From: Peptostreptococcus sp. D1
GTDB lineage: Bacteria > Bacillota > Clostridia > Peptostreptococcales > Peptostreptococcaceae
Assembly (NCBI RefSeq): GCF_900112955.1
Contig: NZ_FONP01000005.1
Coordinates: 1-64,000 of the forward strand
DNA: 64,000 nucleotides
Direction of reading: 5' to 3'
Of this stretch, positions 47,621-57,019 are shown one piece after another. Below the pieces are notes generated by a model that was not told the DNA's origin, made no database searches, and was given only the letters and a program-made list of their open reading frames with translations. Position 1 is the first letter of the stretch, and each line of letters starts with the position of its first letter. The position numbers and the translations under genes were made by a program.

Positions 47621-47716
47621 TAGTATAACTCAAATTATAACTTGGAAAATCAATAATTTCCGGAATATTATTGACAAAAATCTTATCATTCACATCACAG
47701 CTATTGCGATTTCGAT

Positions 47717-47963
47717 AAAAAAAGTCCCTTGGCCATATGACCAAGAGACGAAAATTCCGCGTTACCACTCTATTTGATAGAACTACTATCCACTCAAACC
47801 CTTAAGGCGGGAAACCTGCCAGAATACTAAAATTTCCTCTAGCAACCTCCAAAGCTCTCTTCACTTCAGACTTCAGTATTGGACTCACACCATACTCCAA
47901 CTCGCTTAAAATCCATCTGAGCTACTCTCTTTTTCATCGGCTTCTATATCTTGTTTGATTGAT
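47717..47963 (-). ncRNA. T-box leader: stem I, first antiterminator and first terminator
   Basis: From the promoter on, the minus strand shows a GATGA kink-turn (47934-47938), AGTA of the specifier-loop E motif (47923-47926), the distal loop GGTGTGAG (47885-47892), then GAA-G-AGA-G-CTTT (47851-47862). AGA (47856-47858) in the position after GAA-N fits an arginine specifier; GAG in an offset register is the alternative. The antiterminator GAGTGGTAACGCGG is at 47757-47770 and the terminator stem GTCTCTTGGTC/GGCCAAGGGAC plus seven T at 47717-47749. An arginine response fits argG and argH downstream. A second decision module follows (separate entries). Confidence 0.88.
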
Positions 47964-47970
47964 GTTTTTT

Positions 47971-47999
47971 ATTATACTTAGATAAAAAAAGAATGTCAA
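47971..47999 (-). promoter_or_regulatory. consensus promoter of the T-box arg operon
   Basis: TTGACA (47994-47999), 17 bp, TATAAT (47971-47976) on the minus strand: a perfect sigma-A consensus. Expression would then be set by the leader RNA. Confidence 0.9.
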
Positions 48000-48035
48000 T
48001 AGCTTTTTAGTATTTTTTTTTTGAAAAATTCAAAA

Positions 48036-48056
48036 AACATTAAACTAAATAATGTT
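48036..48056 (-). terminator. hairpin after the ccdA-tlpA gene
   Basis: AACATTA/TAATGTT followed by TTTT on the minus strand, 7 bp after the stop and just upstream of the arg promoter. Confidence 0.55.
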
Positions 48057-48062
48057 ATTTTT

Positions 48063-49403
48063 CTAATTATTTGGCTTTCCAGTCAATACCTCTTGCAAAG
48101 CACTTTCCATAATTTCTTTAGTCATCATCCCGGCAATATGACCGTAAATATTTCCAGCTTTATCCACGAAAATTGTCGTTGGTAACGAATAAATGCCATA
48201 TTTACCAAATACCTTTCCATCATTATCCATTAGAACATTATATGTTATCCCGTTGTCCTTAATAAACTGCTTCACTCCGTTTACATCCATCTCTCTACCT
48301 TGACCTGGTGCTACTACTCCTAATATCACAATATCTTTTTTATTATATCCCTTTTCCTCGTAAATTTTTTGAATATCGGGAATTTCTTTTTTACAAGGTG
48401 GGCACCAAGTAGCAAAAAAGTTTATAAATACAACCCTTCCCTTAAAATCATTCTTTATGTTAATTGTATTTCCATTTTGATCCTTTAGTTCAATATCGAT
48501 CGACTCCACATTTGCTTGACTGCTGTCGGATCCTTTATCACTATTGGAATTACCACTATTTGATTCTCTATTGTCTCCAGCATCAGTATTTTTATTTGAA
48601 GAGCTTGCGTTATCATCGACTGAGCTTTCCTGCTGAGCCTGATTGTTAAATAGTGCTCCAAGCTTCTCGAATTTACCTAGAATCAGCAGGGCTCCTATTA
48701 TCACCAAAATAATACCGCCGACTTTGACGATTTTGTTTAAAGCTGACTGTTTTCCCTTAATAAAGCTCAATGCTTCATTTGTAAAAATTCCCAAAATCAA
48801 AAATGGTATCAAAAATCCTAGTGAATATAATAAAATATATAGGTTACCGACATTGGAGCTAGATGCATTACTTGCCATTAATAATACAGCTGCTAGAGCC
48901 GGACCGACACATGGCGTCCACGCAAAGCTAAATCCAAAGCCCATAATAAAAGCCATTATTGGATTCATTTTTTTGTCGCCTATGCCCTTACTTACACCAA
49001 AATTTCTGTCAAGCAGACTAAGCTTCAATGCACCAAGCTGTTTTAAGCCAAGGAGTATTATAATAATACCACTTACAATTGAGAAGGCTCTACCTTGCTC
49101 TCTTATAACATTACCCAAGCTTGAGAAACCAAGTCCCAGGATAAAAAATGTTGTGGATATTCCAAGAACAAAGAAAAAAGTATGAAGCATTATTTTATTT
49201 CTGCCTTTTAGTTTACTGCTACCATCCTCAGCCTCTCCGGCCAAATAGCTCATATACAGTGGAATCAATGGTATCACACAAGGAGAGAAAAAAGAAATCA
49301 CTCCTTCTAAAAATACCATCAAAAAATTAATGCTATTACCCAAATTAAATGTTCCTATAAAATCACATCCTTTTTCTCTATTTTTTACAATTGCTTCATG
49401 CAA
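48063..49403 (-). CDS. CcdA-like membrane thiol transporter fused to a TlpA-type thioredoxin
   Basis: The N-terminal ~245 residues are CcdA: six helices with the redox motif FFSPCVIPLIPLYMSYLAG and a second FAWTPCVGPALAAV. A Ser/Asn-rich linker of about 50 residues follows. The C-terminal thioredoxin-like domain has FINFFATWCPPCKKE (C334 and C337) and LPTTIFVDKAG. Electrons would pass from cytosolic thioredoxin across the membrane to extracytoplasmic disulfides within one protein. The frame opens at a TTG overlapping the previous gene. TTG at about residue 21, 9 nt after AGGA, is an equally likely start, so the N-terminus is open. Confidence 0.88.
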   Translation of the reverse strand: MHEAIVKNREKGCDFIGTFNLGNSINFLMVFLEGVISFFSPCVIPLIPLYMSYLAGEAEDGSSKLKGRNKIMLHTFFFVLGISTTFFILGLGFSSLGNVIREQGRAFSIVSGIIIILLGLKQLGALKLSLLDRNFGVSKGIGDKKMNPIMAFIMGFGFSFAWTPCVGPALAAVLLMASNASSSNVGNLYILLYSLGFLIPFLILGIFTNEALSFIKGKQSALNKIVKVGGIILVIIGALLILGKFEKLGALFNNQAQQESSVDDNASSSNKNTDAGDNRESNSGNSNSDKGSDSSQANVESIDIELKDQNGNTINIKNDFKGRVVFINFFATWCPPCKKEIPDIQKIYEEKGYNKKDIVILGVVAPGQGREMDVNGVKQFIKDNGITYNVLMDNDGKVFGKYGIYSLPTTIFVDKAGNIYGHIAGMMTKEIMESALQEVLTGKPNN

Positions 49404-50518
49404 GCAATTGTAACCTCGTCTAACGGATCTATTTCATATGCCCTTTCAATATAGTATTTCGCATCGTCATAATCTCCTATCTGAAGGTATGCCATTCCAA
49501 GATTACAAAGAATTTCAGGATTATCTTTTTTGAGCTTTGAAGCCTTAGTCAAATACTCAATCGTTCCATTTAAATTTCCTTCCTCTGCCAAGCACAAAGC
49601 CATCTCAACCAAAGTATCAACCTGAGTAGGTCTGATTATCAATATTTTTTCCAGATATCGCTTTGCATTTCTCATTTCTCCAATAGATTTATAAGCCAAG
49701 CTGATTATAAACAATAAATTCCACCAGTCCGGATTTTCTTCTTCAAGTGGCAATAGCAATTCCAAGCCTTCCTCTGCCCTCCCCTGAAAAACTAAATTAT
49801 ACCCTCTTTCGTAATTTACTTTATAATCTATTTTTTCTAGATTGTCCCTAATTTCAAGCACTAGACCTTCTTCCAAGCCAAGCTCCAATGCCTTCTCCCA
49901 AACCAATTTCGACTTAATAAATTGCTTTTGATTTAGATAATGAAAGCCTAGCTGATAATAGGCTAGAGCAAATGAATCGTCGATATCAATTATTTTTTCA
50001 AGACTGTTCAATGCTTCCATCAAAAAGTCATTCATTGCTATCAAATCTTCAGCTTTTTGATACCTGGCTGACATTTCCTGACATATTATCGAATATTGAT
50101 ACAATGCCATAACGTCATCTTGAGATCTTCTCAAATACGATTTTATATATGCCAGTGCATCTGTAATTTCTCCATTGTTAAACGATATATTAGAAATATA
50201 CCCCAAATATGAAAGAATATCAAAATTTGTTTTTATAGAAAACGCATTAATAAATTTATCATATTCTTCATTATACACAAATTCACTGTCAATACCTTCC
50301 AAAAACAGCATGGCATCGACGATTGACATCATATTCAGCTCCTCTTGAGCCTTGTTTTCTTGTATTGATTTTACCAATACACTACTTTTCATGGGAACCT
50401 TCAAGCCATCTAATGGTACATCATAGCCATCCAGCCCCAATTCACTATTATTATTTATCGTTATAAAGACCAATTCCTCAGATTTGTCCAATATATATTT
50501 TTCAATTCTATCTCTCAT
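49385..50518 (-). CDS. tetratricopeptide-repeat protein
   Basis: 377 residues. The first ~110 are not repetitive; the rest holds at least six TPR units, for example LAYYQLGFHYLNQKQF and NPEILCNLGMAYLQIGDYDDA. No signal or membrane segment, so probably a cytosolic scaffold. It lies 28 bp after the radical SAM gene and overlaps the ccdA-tlpA frame. Function unknown. Confidence 0.85.
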   Translation of the reverse strand: MRDRIEKYILDKSEELVFITINNNSELGLDGYDVPLDGLKVPMKSSVLVKSIQENKAQEELNMMSIVDAMLFLEGIDSEFVYNEEYDKFINAFSIKTNFDILSYLGYISNISFNNGEITDALAYIKSYLRRSQDDVMALYQYSIICQEMSARYQKAEDLIAMNDFLMEALNSLEKIIDIDDSFALAYYQLGFHYLNQKQFIKSKLVWEKALELGLEEGLVLEIRDNLEKIDYKVNYERGYNLVFQGRAEEGLELLLPLEEENPDWWNLLFIISLAYKSIGEMRNAKRYLEKILIIRPTQVDTLVEMALCLAEEGNLNGTIEYLTKASKLKKDNPEILCNLGMAYLQIGDYDDAKYYIERAYEIDPLDEVTIACMKQL

Positions 50519-50546
50519 ATTCTTCCTCTCATACTTTATGCCAAGT

Positions 50547-52355
50547 CTAAATCTTTACTCTATATGTTTCCGATTTTTCAAATATTTTATCTATATCGTA
50601 AAAGAACAGCACAGATGTTTGAATTTCGCAAATTTCATCAAAGTAGACTTTTTCAAGCTTCCTATTGAGCTTTAATTTGTTTAATTTTTCCTTTATGCCT
50701 ATAACATCATATTTAAATTCCTCGAAATGGACATGCTTGACAATGTTTTTAGCTGGTGTTCCAAAATACTTCGGCACGTATTTTCTTTGATTTTCCTCGT
50801 TTTGCAAAAATTTATGTCCCTTGTCTTTGTAATCCGGAACATCAATCCTATCAAAAAATGATGGTATTGTCGATTGTTTTCCCAGAGAAAGGTAATCAAA
50901 TTTTACTAACTCCTTAAAAACAATAAATTCCTCACGATTTGAAATTATTTTTTTTGTAAAGTCTAATAATACCTCATAAAGCTTATTTTTGCCCAAAGAA
51001 ATATCAAAATATCCATTTTCGTCAAAAAATCCTGAGAACTGTTCATAAAAAACGAACGGTCTATCATAATATCTAGCTATGATATAATCAATAGATACAT
51101 TGAAATTTCCCGAGTTATAATATATTTCCAGAATCTCTTCTATATCTTTTAGCTTCAATATCTCATCATACGTTATAAATTTATTGGATAATATTTCATA
51201 TGGTGGATAATCCTTATATTCATAATCAAATGTATCGGATCTATTTCTCAAACCAGTACCTTTTATCATCTTTAAAAATCCAAGCTGAAGGCATTCTGGA
51301 TACAAGCCATACACATCATCAAATGACAATCCGAATCTATCGTAATCTTCAAATGGAAGCCCTGCAATCAAATCCAAGTGCTGATGAATATTTTTATATG
51401 ATGATATTCTTCTTACGACCTTTGTCAATTTATCGAAATCATCAGTTCTTCCCACCGCCACAAGGGATTGCTCATTCGTAGACTGAACGCCGATTTCAAA
51501 TTGAAAAAGTCCTGGCTTACAATCCTTCAAAAACATTAGCATTTCGTCATCCAGCAGATGAGCTGTTACTTCAAAATGATACGAGGTTTTTCCGTTATCG
51601 TTCTCCATCAAAAATTTCATTATATCTATCGCTATCTTCTTATTTGCATTAAAAGTTCTATCTATAAACTTGATCTGTGACACTCTAGCATCAATCAAGC
51701 TTTTCAGATCTGACTTTATTCTTTCGATACTGAAATATCTCAATCCCTTCAGGGTCGATGACAGGCAAAACTGACAGTTGAAGGGACAACCTCTCGATGA
51801 CTCAAAATACACGATTTTATTTTCATATTCACTAACATCAATATTTCTATATGGACTAGGAATATCATCCAAATTTTCAATTAGTGGCATGGGGTCATTT
51901 GCAATCACATCACCATTTTTTTTGTAACAAATTCCTCTTACACTTTTTATATCCTTATTTTCGATGAAGTGTAGAATCAAATCTCTATAGATAACCTCAC
52001 CCTCGCCAAACAAAATAAAATCTGCAAAGTTGTACTCTTCAATCAAATTTAGGTAATCATAACTCACTTCTGGACCACCAAGACATATAACTATTTCAGG
52101 TTTCACTTTTTTTATGTTGTTGCAAATTTTCTTTATATCGTCAATATTCCAAATATACGTTGAGAAAACTATCATATCAACATTCATCTTCACTATGTCT
52201 TTCATAATATAGTCTATTGAATTGTTTATAGTGTACTCTCTCAGCACCACCGAATAATCATCGCCCTCAAGATATCTGGAATATTCCCTAATATATCTAA
52301 TCGCCAAATTTGTATGAATAAATTTGGAATTTAATGCTGTCAACAATACCTTCAT
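50547..52355 (-). CDS. B12-binding radical SAM protein (DUF4080 type)
   Basis: 602 residues. The N-terminal ~135 residues are a cobalamin-binding fold (LLTALNSKFIHTNLAIR, then GGPEVSYD). The radical SAM core begins with the cluster motif CPFNCQFC (C190, C194, C197), followed by FIDRTFNANKK and EIGVQSTNEQSL. The C-terminal third is of the DUF4080 type. The substrate is unknown; relatives include methyltransferases and tRNA-modifying enzymes. The start follows the stop of the upstream unknown gene at once, implying coupling. Confidence 0.87.
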   Translation of the reverse strand: MKVLLTALNSKFIHTNLAIRYIREYSRYLEGDDYSVVLREYTINNSIDYIMKDIVKMNVDMIVFSTYIWNIDDIKKICNNIKKVKPEIVICLGGPEVSYDYLNLIEEYNFADFILFGEGEVIYRDLILHFIENKDIKSVRGICYKKNGDVIANDPMPLIENLDDIPSPYRNIDVSEYENKIVYFESSRGCPFNCQFCLSSTLKGLRYFSIERIKSDLKSLIDARVSQIKFIDRTFNANKKIAIDIMKFLMENDNGKTSYHFEVTAHLLDDEMLMFLKDCKPGLFQFEIGVQSTNEQSLVAVGRTDDFDKLTKVVRRISSYKNIHQHLDLIAGLPFEDYDRFGLSFDDVYGLYPECLQLGFLKMIKGTGLRNRSDTFDYEYKDYPPYEILSNKFITYDEILKLKDIEEILEIYYNSGNFNVSIDYIIARYYDRPFVFYEQFSGFFDENGYFDISLGKNKLYEVLLDFTKKIISNREEFIVFKELVKFDYLSLGKQSTIPSFFDRIDVPDYKDKGHKFLQNEENQRKYVPKYFGTPAKNIVKHVHFEEFKYDVIGIKEKLNKLKLNRKLEKVYFDEICEIQTSVLFFYDIDKIFEKSETYRVKI

Positions 52356-52356
52356 T

Positions 52357-53328
52357 TTACCTCACCTCAAACGAGAATGTATATTTACCGGATTTTGAAT
52401 CAACGATAATACTACACATATTTCCTTCAATTTTTTTTGAAATGACCCTTATAGAGCTTAGCACCGGATCATTTACTATATCTCCTACATTTTTTTCTAA
52501 CAGATATTTAGGATTTGACCTCACAGAATATTGCTTCGATTGTATCGCAAAATTTCTAAGCCTTAATATATATTCAGCCATTTTTTCTATAAAGGAATCT
52601 TCATTCACGACCTCACTGTGCTTTAAAAATATCTTTTTCATATCAATATTATCGCCGTTAAATAATTCGGATATTAACCTCAAAAAAATATTTTTTCCCA
52701 TTTGCTCGCTACAAAGGATATCCTTTATCTCAAAAAATACACCTTCCTTGTCAACCTCTGCTAAGCCCATTTTTCCCTTCAAGATATTTGTTAGCCTGTA
52801 AAAATTATTGATATATTTTATTTTTTCTCTTTGGAAAGAAATAAACTCTTTCTTATTCAGGCTAATAGGGTTTAACTCAAGTAAGCCATCCTTTAATCTA
52901 TCCAATAACTCAATAATATCCTCGATCGAATTGATATTGATGGTCTTTCTTTTTAGGGATTCACGAAACACAAAATCGTAAATAAAAACGTCCATCATAT
53001 ATCCGTATTTCTTTTCATTACACCTATAGAATTTCGTGATTTTATCCGACAAATCCTCTAGCACTTCAAAATATGCTCCAAAGCTCTTTGATACAAGCAC
53101 CAAGGGTATAAAAAAATCCAGTAGATAATCCTTTTTTTGAGAGCTATAGTATCTCATATACACGAGCTCATCAAATAATCTTTCATTATCAATCAGTATT
53201 CTCTTATTTTTTGCATCACAAAATAACACCTTTGAACAAATAAGTGCCAAATACCATTCTTCACTGCCCGTTTTCTGAAGCAAGGCTCTGTAGGTCCTTT
53301 TTATAAACTCGTCGTTGTTTTTTTCCAT
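52357..53328 (-). CDS. unrecognised 323-residue protein
   Basis: I do not recognise a family. The protein is soluble, predicted mainly helical, rich in Lys, Glu, Ile and Phe, with scattered cysteines that make no metal motif. The last ~40 residues (SSIRVISKKIEGNMCSIIV, then GKYTFSFEVR) look like a beta-hairpin domain. It lies one base before the radical SAM gene, so the two are probably made together. First gene of the unit with the radical SAM and TPR genes. Confidence 0.65.
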   Translation of the reverse strand: MEKNNDEFIKRTYRALLQKTGSEEWYLALICSKVLFCDAKNKRILIDNERLFDELVYMRYYSSQKKDYLLDFFIPLVLVSKSFGAYFEVLEDLSDKITKFYRCNEKKYGYMMDVFIYDFVFRESLKRKTININSIEDIIELLDRLKDGLLELNPISLNKKEFISFQREKIKYINNFYRLTNILKGKMGLAEVDKEGVFFEIKDILCSEQMGKNIFLRLISELFNGDNIDMKKIFLKHSEVVNEDSFIEKMAEYILRLRNFAIQSKQYSVRSNPKYLLEKNVGDIVNDPVLSSIRVISKKIEGNMCSIIVDSKSGKYTFSFEVR

Positions 53329-53384
53329 GACTTAATCTTACCCTTCCTAAAATTCTGATATTAAATATTTTACCACAAATTGCA

Positions 53385-53435
53385 TAAAAAGAGGGAAGCC
53401 CAAAAACTATTATTTAATAATTTTTGAGCTTCCCC
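53385..53435 (-). terminator. terminator of the acc-fab operon
   Basis: GGGAAGC, T, CAAAAA pairs with TTTTTG, G, GCTTCCC, then TCTTTTT on the minus strand. It lies about 65 bp after the fabZ stop. Confidence 0.9.
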
Positions 53436-53459
53436 GTAAATATCTACAGAACCTCTGTT

Positions 53460-53503
53460 TATATATTTATTTATATTTATTTATATTTATATATTTTTAT
53501 TTA
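53460..53503 (-). repeat. 10-nt AT-rich repeat after the fabZ stop
   Basis: On the minus strand, from the stop TAA on, the sequence is an imperfect run of ATAAATAAAT and ATATAAAT units. Low complexity makes unit borders uncertain. Confidence 0.5.
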
Positions 53504-53923
53504 TCCAATAAAAAAACTTATCTCAGCTTCAACACAAAGCTCTCCATCAGAAAGTATTTTTCCTTTTCCTATCCCATAATTTTTTCTCAGCTTCACTATT
53601 TCCACAAAAATATCCAATCTATCTCCTGGATATACCGATTTTCTAAATTTTGCCTCTTTTATACCTGAGAAAAAAGCTATTTTACCTCTGTGCTCCTCCA
53701 TTGATAGTATTGAAACTGCGCCTGCCTGTGCCATTGCCTCTATTTGTAATACACCAGGCATTACATTGTAGTCAGGAAAATGTCCCTGAAACCATGGCTC
53801 TGCTGCTGTCACGCTCTTAATCGCATGAACACTTTTTCCAGCCTCCATTTCAACAACTCTATCTATCAGTAAAAATGGATGTCTATGTGGAATTATTGCC
53901 TTTATTTCCTCAATATTCAGCAT
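53501..53923 (-). CDS. fabZ: 3-hydroxyacyl-ACP dehydratase FabZ
   Basis: Hot-dog-fold dehydratase of fatty-acid elongation. 140 residues with IPHRHPFLLIDRVVEME and the active-site H48 and E62 in GHFPDYNVMPGVLQIEAMAQ. Last gene of the operon, 100 bp after fabF. No FabA or FabM gene is present, so how unsaturated chains arise is not shown here. Confidence 0.95.
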   Translation of the reverse strand: MLNIEEIKAIIPHRHPFLLIDRVVEMEAGKSVHAIKSVTAAEPWFQGHFPDYNVMPGVLQIEAMAQAGAVSILSMEEHRGKIAFFSGIKEAKFRKSVYPGDRLDIFVEIVKLRKNYGIGKGKILSDGELCVEAEISFFIG

Positions 53924-53986
53924 GCTTGTCCTCTTTTCCTATTACTTTTTCTTACTTTTTATGCTCGTAATTAATTTTCATATTCT

Positions 53987-54030
53987 TGATATTAATAAAA
54001 GCTTACCTTGCTATTAATAAAAGCTTACCT
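53987..54030 (-). repeat. 22-nt tandem repeat spanning the fabF stop
   Basis: AGGTAAGCTTTTATTAATAG and CA, then the same 22 nt with one change. The first copy contains the last codon (AGG) and stop (TAA) of fabF. Confidence 0.8.
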
Positions 54031-55260
54031 AGTATATTTTTTGAAAAGTAAGGATGAATTATGCCCACCAAATCCTAGCGAATTTGATAATGCATATTCT
54101 ATTGCCTCAAGCCTCGTACCCTCAGTCACATAGTCCAAATCACATTCTTCATCCTTTACCATATAGTTAATAGTAGAAGGTATGAAGCCCTTATTTAACG
54201 CAAGGGCACAAATACTTGCTTCAATAGCACCTGCTGCTCCCAGCATATGTCCGGTCATGCTTTTTGTCGATGAAACTGCAATATTTTTTGAATGGTCTCC
54301 AAATAACCTTTTTATTGCAAGTGTTTCGGAAGCATCATTAAGAGGAGTGCTTGTACCATGTGCATTTACATAATCAATATCATCAATTGACGCTCCTGAT
54401 TCTTCAATCGCAAGCCTCATCGAATGCATGGCACCCTCTCCATCTGGATTTGGTGCAGTAATATGATATGCATCACTAGCTTGACCAAAGCCAACGACCT
54501 CACATATGATATTTGCACCTCTTTTTAATGCACTATCAAGTGATTCCAGCAACATAATTGCAGAGCCTTCTCCCATAACGAAGCCATTTCTTTCCTTGTC
54601 AAAAGGTATCGATGCCCTATTTTTATCTGTTGAAAAGCAAGTCGCACTCATCGCTTCAAACCCAAGTATTCCCAAATCACAAATTGACGCCTCACATCCA
54701 CCAGCAAAAACAGCATCCTGATATCCATTTTTTACCAATCTGAATGCGTAGCCTATTGAGTCAGTGCCTGTTGCACAAGCCGTTACACTAGATGTACACA
54801 CTCCCCTAGAGCCAAGCTCAATAGAAACATGTCCGGCTGCCATATTTACAATTGCCTTTGGAATAAAGTGCGAAGAAATTTTTCGAGGTCCCTTTTCAAG
54901 GAGCTTTTTATGCTCAGCTTGAATAGTCGAAAGTCCCCCTATTCCACTTCCAACAACAACCCCAGTCCTATATCTATTCTCATCGTCGACAATATATCCA
55001 CTGTTTTGTTGAGCTTGCTTCGCCGCAGCAATTGCGAATTGAACAAATCTATCCTTTTTTTTATGCCCTTCAATTCCAAATTCCTTTGGATCAAAATCCT
55101 TAACCTCTGCAGCAAGCTTCGTTTTGTAGGATGATGTATCAATCAAGGTTATCTCATCAATCCCGTTTCTACAGTCGATTATATTATTAAGAAAATCTTC
55201 AATGTTGCTACCAATTGGACTAATCACACCAATACCAGTAATTACAACTCTTCTATCCAT
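54025..55260 (-). CDS. fabF: 3-oxoacyl-ACP synthase II
   Basis: Elongating condensing enzyme. 411 residues with the catalytic triad Cys162 in SSVTACATGTDSIG, His in NAHGTSTPLNDASE and His in KSMTGHMLGAAGAIE. It follows fabG by 25 bp. Confidence 0.96.
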   Translation of the reverse strand: MDRRVVITGIGVISPIGSNIEDFLNNIIDCRNGIDEITLIDTSSYKTKLAAEVKDFDPKEFGIEGHKKKDRFVQFAIAAAKQAQQNSGYIVDDENRYRTGVVVGSGIGGLSTIQAEHKKLLEKGPRKISSHFIPKAIVNMAAGHVSIELGSRGVCTSSVTACATGTDSIGYAFRLVKNGYQDAVFAGGCEASICDLGILGFEAMSATCFSTDKNRASIPFDKERNGFVMGEGSAIMLLESLDSALKRGANIICEVVGFGQASDAYHITAPNPDGEGAMHSMRLAIEESGASIDDIDYVNAHGTSTPLNDASETLAIKRLFGDHSKNIAVSSTKSMTGHMLGAAGAIEASICALALNKGFIPSTINYMVKDEECDLDYVTEGTRLEAIEYALSNSLGFGGHNSSLLFKKYTR

Positions 55261-55285
55261 ATATACCCCTCATAATATCAAAAAT

Positions 55286-56035
55286 TTATATTGAGGACAA
55301 TCCACCGTCGACACTTATAACCTGACCAGTAATGTATCGCCCTGTGTCCTCAGCCAAAAAGTGAACCAAATTCGCAATATCCTCTGGCTTTCCAGCCTCC
55401 TTTAATGGAACGAGTCCTATTATTCTTTCTCTAATATCGTCCGGTATTACGTCGGTCATATCAGTTTTGATGATGCCGGGAGCTATAGCATTTACAGTAA
55501 CTCCATACCCTCCAAGCTCAACTGCCAAGGATCTTGTAAAACCAATTACCCCTGCTTTTGAAGCGGAGTAGTTTACCTGACCCATATTTCCGACTAACCC
55601 AGCAAGCGATGATAAATTGATTATCCTGCCAGATTTTTGCTTCATCATTTTATTTGCAACCTGCTTAGTGCAGTTAAAAATACCCTTTAAATTTGTATCG
55701 ATAACAGCGTCAAAATCATCCTCCTTCATTCTGATAAATAATTTATCTCTTGTGATACCTGCATTATTTACCAAAACATCTATATTACCATATTCATTTT
55801 GAATTTTTGAAATTGCATCCTTCGTTTGAGCATAATCCTTTACATCAAACTTTATGCAGAATGCTTCAATTCCTTTATCCTTCAATTCTTTAACAAATTC
55901 ATTTGCTTTGTCATCAGAGCTAACATAGCTAAAGCCTACTGTATAGCCTTCAATTCCCAGCTTTTCAGCTATGGCTCTTCCGATTCCCCTAGAGCCGCCG
56001 GTTACTAAAGCAATCCTTTTATTATTTTTATCCAT
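55286..56035 (-). CDS. fabG: 3-oxoacyl-ACP reductase FabG
   Basis: NADPH-dependent SDR. 249 residues with TGGSRGIG (12-19), NNAG (90-93) and the catalytic S142, Y156 and K160 in YSASK. It follows fabD by 12 bp. Confidence 0.95.
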   Translation of the reverse strand: MDKNNKRIALVTGGSRGIGRAIAEKLGIEGYTVGFSYVSSDDKANEFVKELKDKGIEAFCIKFDVKDYAQTKDAISKIQNEYGNIDVLVNNAGITRDKLFIRMKEDDFDAVIDTNLKGIFNCTKQVANKMMKQKSGRIINLSSLAGLVGNMGQVNYSASKAGVIGFTRSLAVELGGYGVTVNAIAPGIIKTDMTDVIPDDIRERIIGLVPLKEAGKPEDIANLVHFLAEDTGRYITGQVISVDGGLSSI

Positions 56036-56047
56036 ACGACCTCCCTG

Positions 56048-56998
56048 CTAGAAAATATTAATATTCTCCCTCAAATTATTTATATCATCTAAGGTTTGTA
56101 CATTGAAAACCCTACAAGATTTGTCTATTTTTTTAATAAATCCACTCAAGCCTTTACCAGGTCCAACCTCTACAAAGGTATCTATTCCCCTCATAATCAA
56201 TTTTTTTGCACAAGACTCAAAAAGAACTGGCGAATACATCTGTTTTTTCAGCGTATCGACTATCTCCTCATCACTATTCATATCCATATACGAATTTGTA
56301 TTGAAATTAGAATAAACGTCATATTGTATTTTACCAAAGCTGATATTTTTTAAATAATCCTCGAATTTTTTTGCAGCTTCAAGCAATATTTCTGTATGAA
56401 ATGGACCCTCAACAGCAAGTCTCACAGCTCTTTTTATCCCTTTTTCACTACACCTTGCTTCAAAGCTCTCAATCGCCTCAAAATCACCACCTACAACTAT
56501 TTGGCTAGGAGAGTTCAGATTGCATATAGAAAGAACACCATCGCCCTTAGCATCGTCAATTATCGACTGTATAGTCTCTATATCAGACCTCATAACAGCA
56601 ACCATTGCTCCCTTTCCGGCTGCACCTTCACTCATTATCTGACCTCTAATATCTACCAGCCTTATACCGTCCTCCAGATTAAACAAGCCTGCACAGCACA
56701 ATGCACTGTATTCACCCAGGCTTAATCCAAGGGATGCTTCAATGTCGAAAATATCCATCGATTTCAACTGATTATACAGCAAAACGCTATTTAAAAATAT
56801 TGCCGGCTGTGCGTATCTAGTCTTAGATAAGTCATCCAAGCCTCCTTCAATAATTTTTCTCGCAGCTTCTTCGCCGACCAATGACCCCAAGCCTAAAACA
56901 GTATCACTACCCTCAATGCTTGAATCAAATATATCCTTTCCCATGCCCTCGTACTGTGACCCTTGTCCTGGAAAAAGAATGGCAACCCTTTTTTTCAT
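56048..56998 (-). CDS. fabD: malonyl-CoA:ACP transacylase
   Basis: Loads malonate onto ACP. 316 residues with LFPGQGSQYEGMG, the nucleophile S93 in GLSLGEYSAL (the usual GHSxGE His is Leu, a variant also seen in clostridial enzymes) and the catalytic His in EGPFHTE. Between fabK and fabG. Confidence 0.95.
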   Translation of the reverse strand: MKKRVAILFPGQGSQYEGMGKDIFDSSIEGSDTVLGLGSLVGEEAARKIIEGGLDDLSKTRYAQPAIFLNSVLLYNQLKSMDIFDIEASLGLSLGEYSALCCAGLFNLEDGIRLVDIRGQIMSEGAAGKGAMVAVMRSDIETIQSIIDDAKGDGVLSICNLNSPSQIVVGGDFEAIESFEARCSEKGIKRAVRLAVEGPFHTEILLEAAKKFEDYLKNISFGKIQYDVYSNFNTNSYMDMNSDEEIVDTLKKQMYSPVLFESCAKKLIMRGIDTFVEVGPGKGLSGFIKKIDKSCRVFNVQTLDDINNLRENINIF

Positions 56999-57019
56999 AT
57001 TCTACCTCTTTTTAGCAAA

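Noticed and set aside
47538-47768. 76-codon open frame on the minus strand in the arg leader
   Set aside because: It covers the T-box antiterminators and terminators; no SD, and the sequence is explained by the RNA element.
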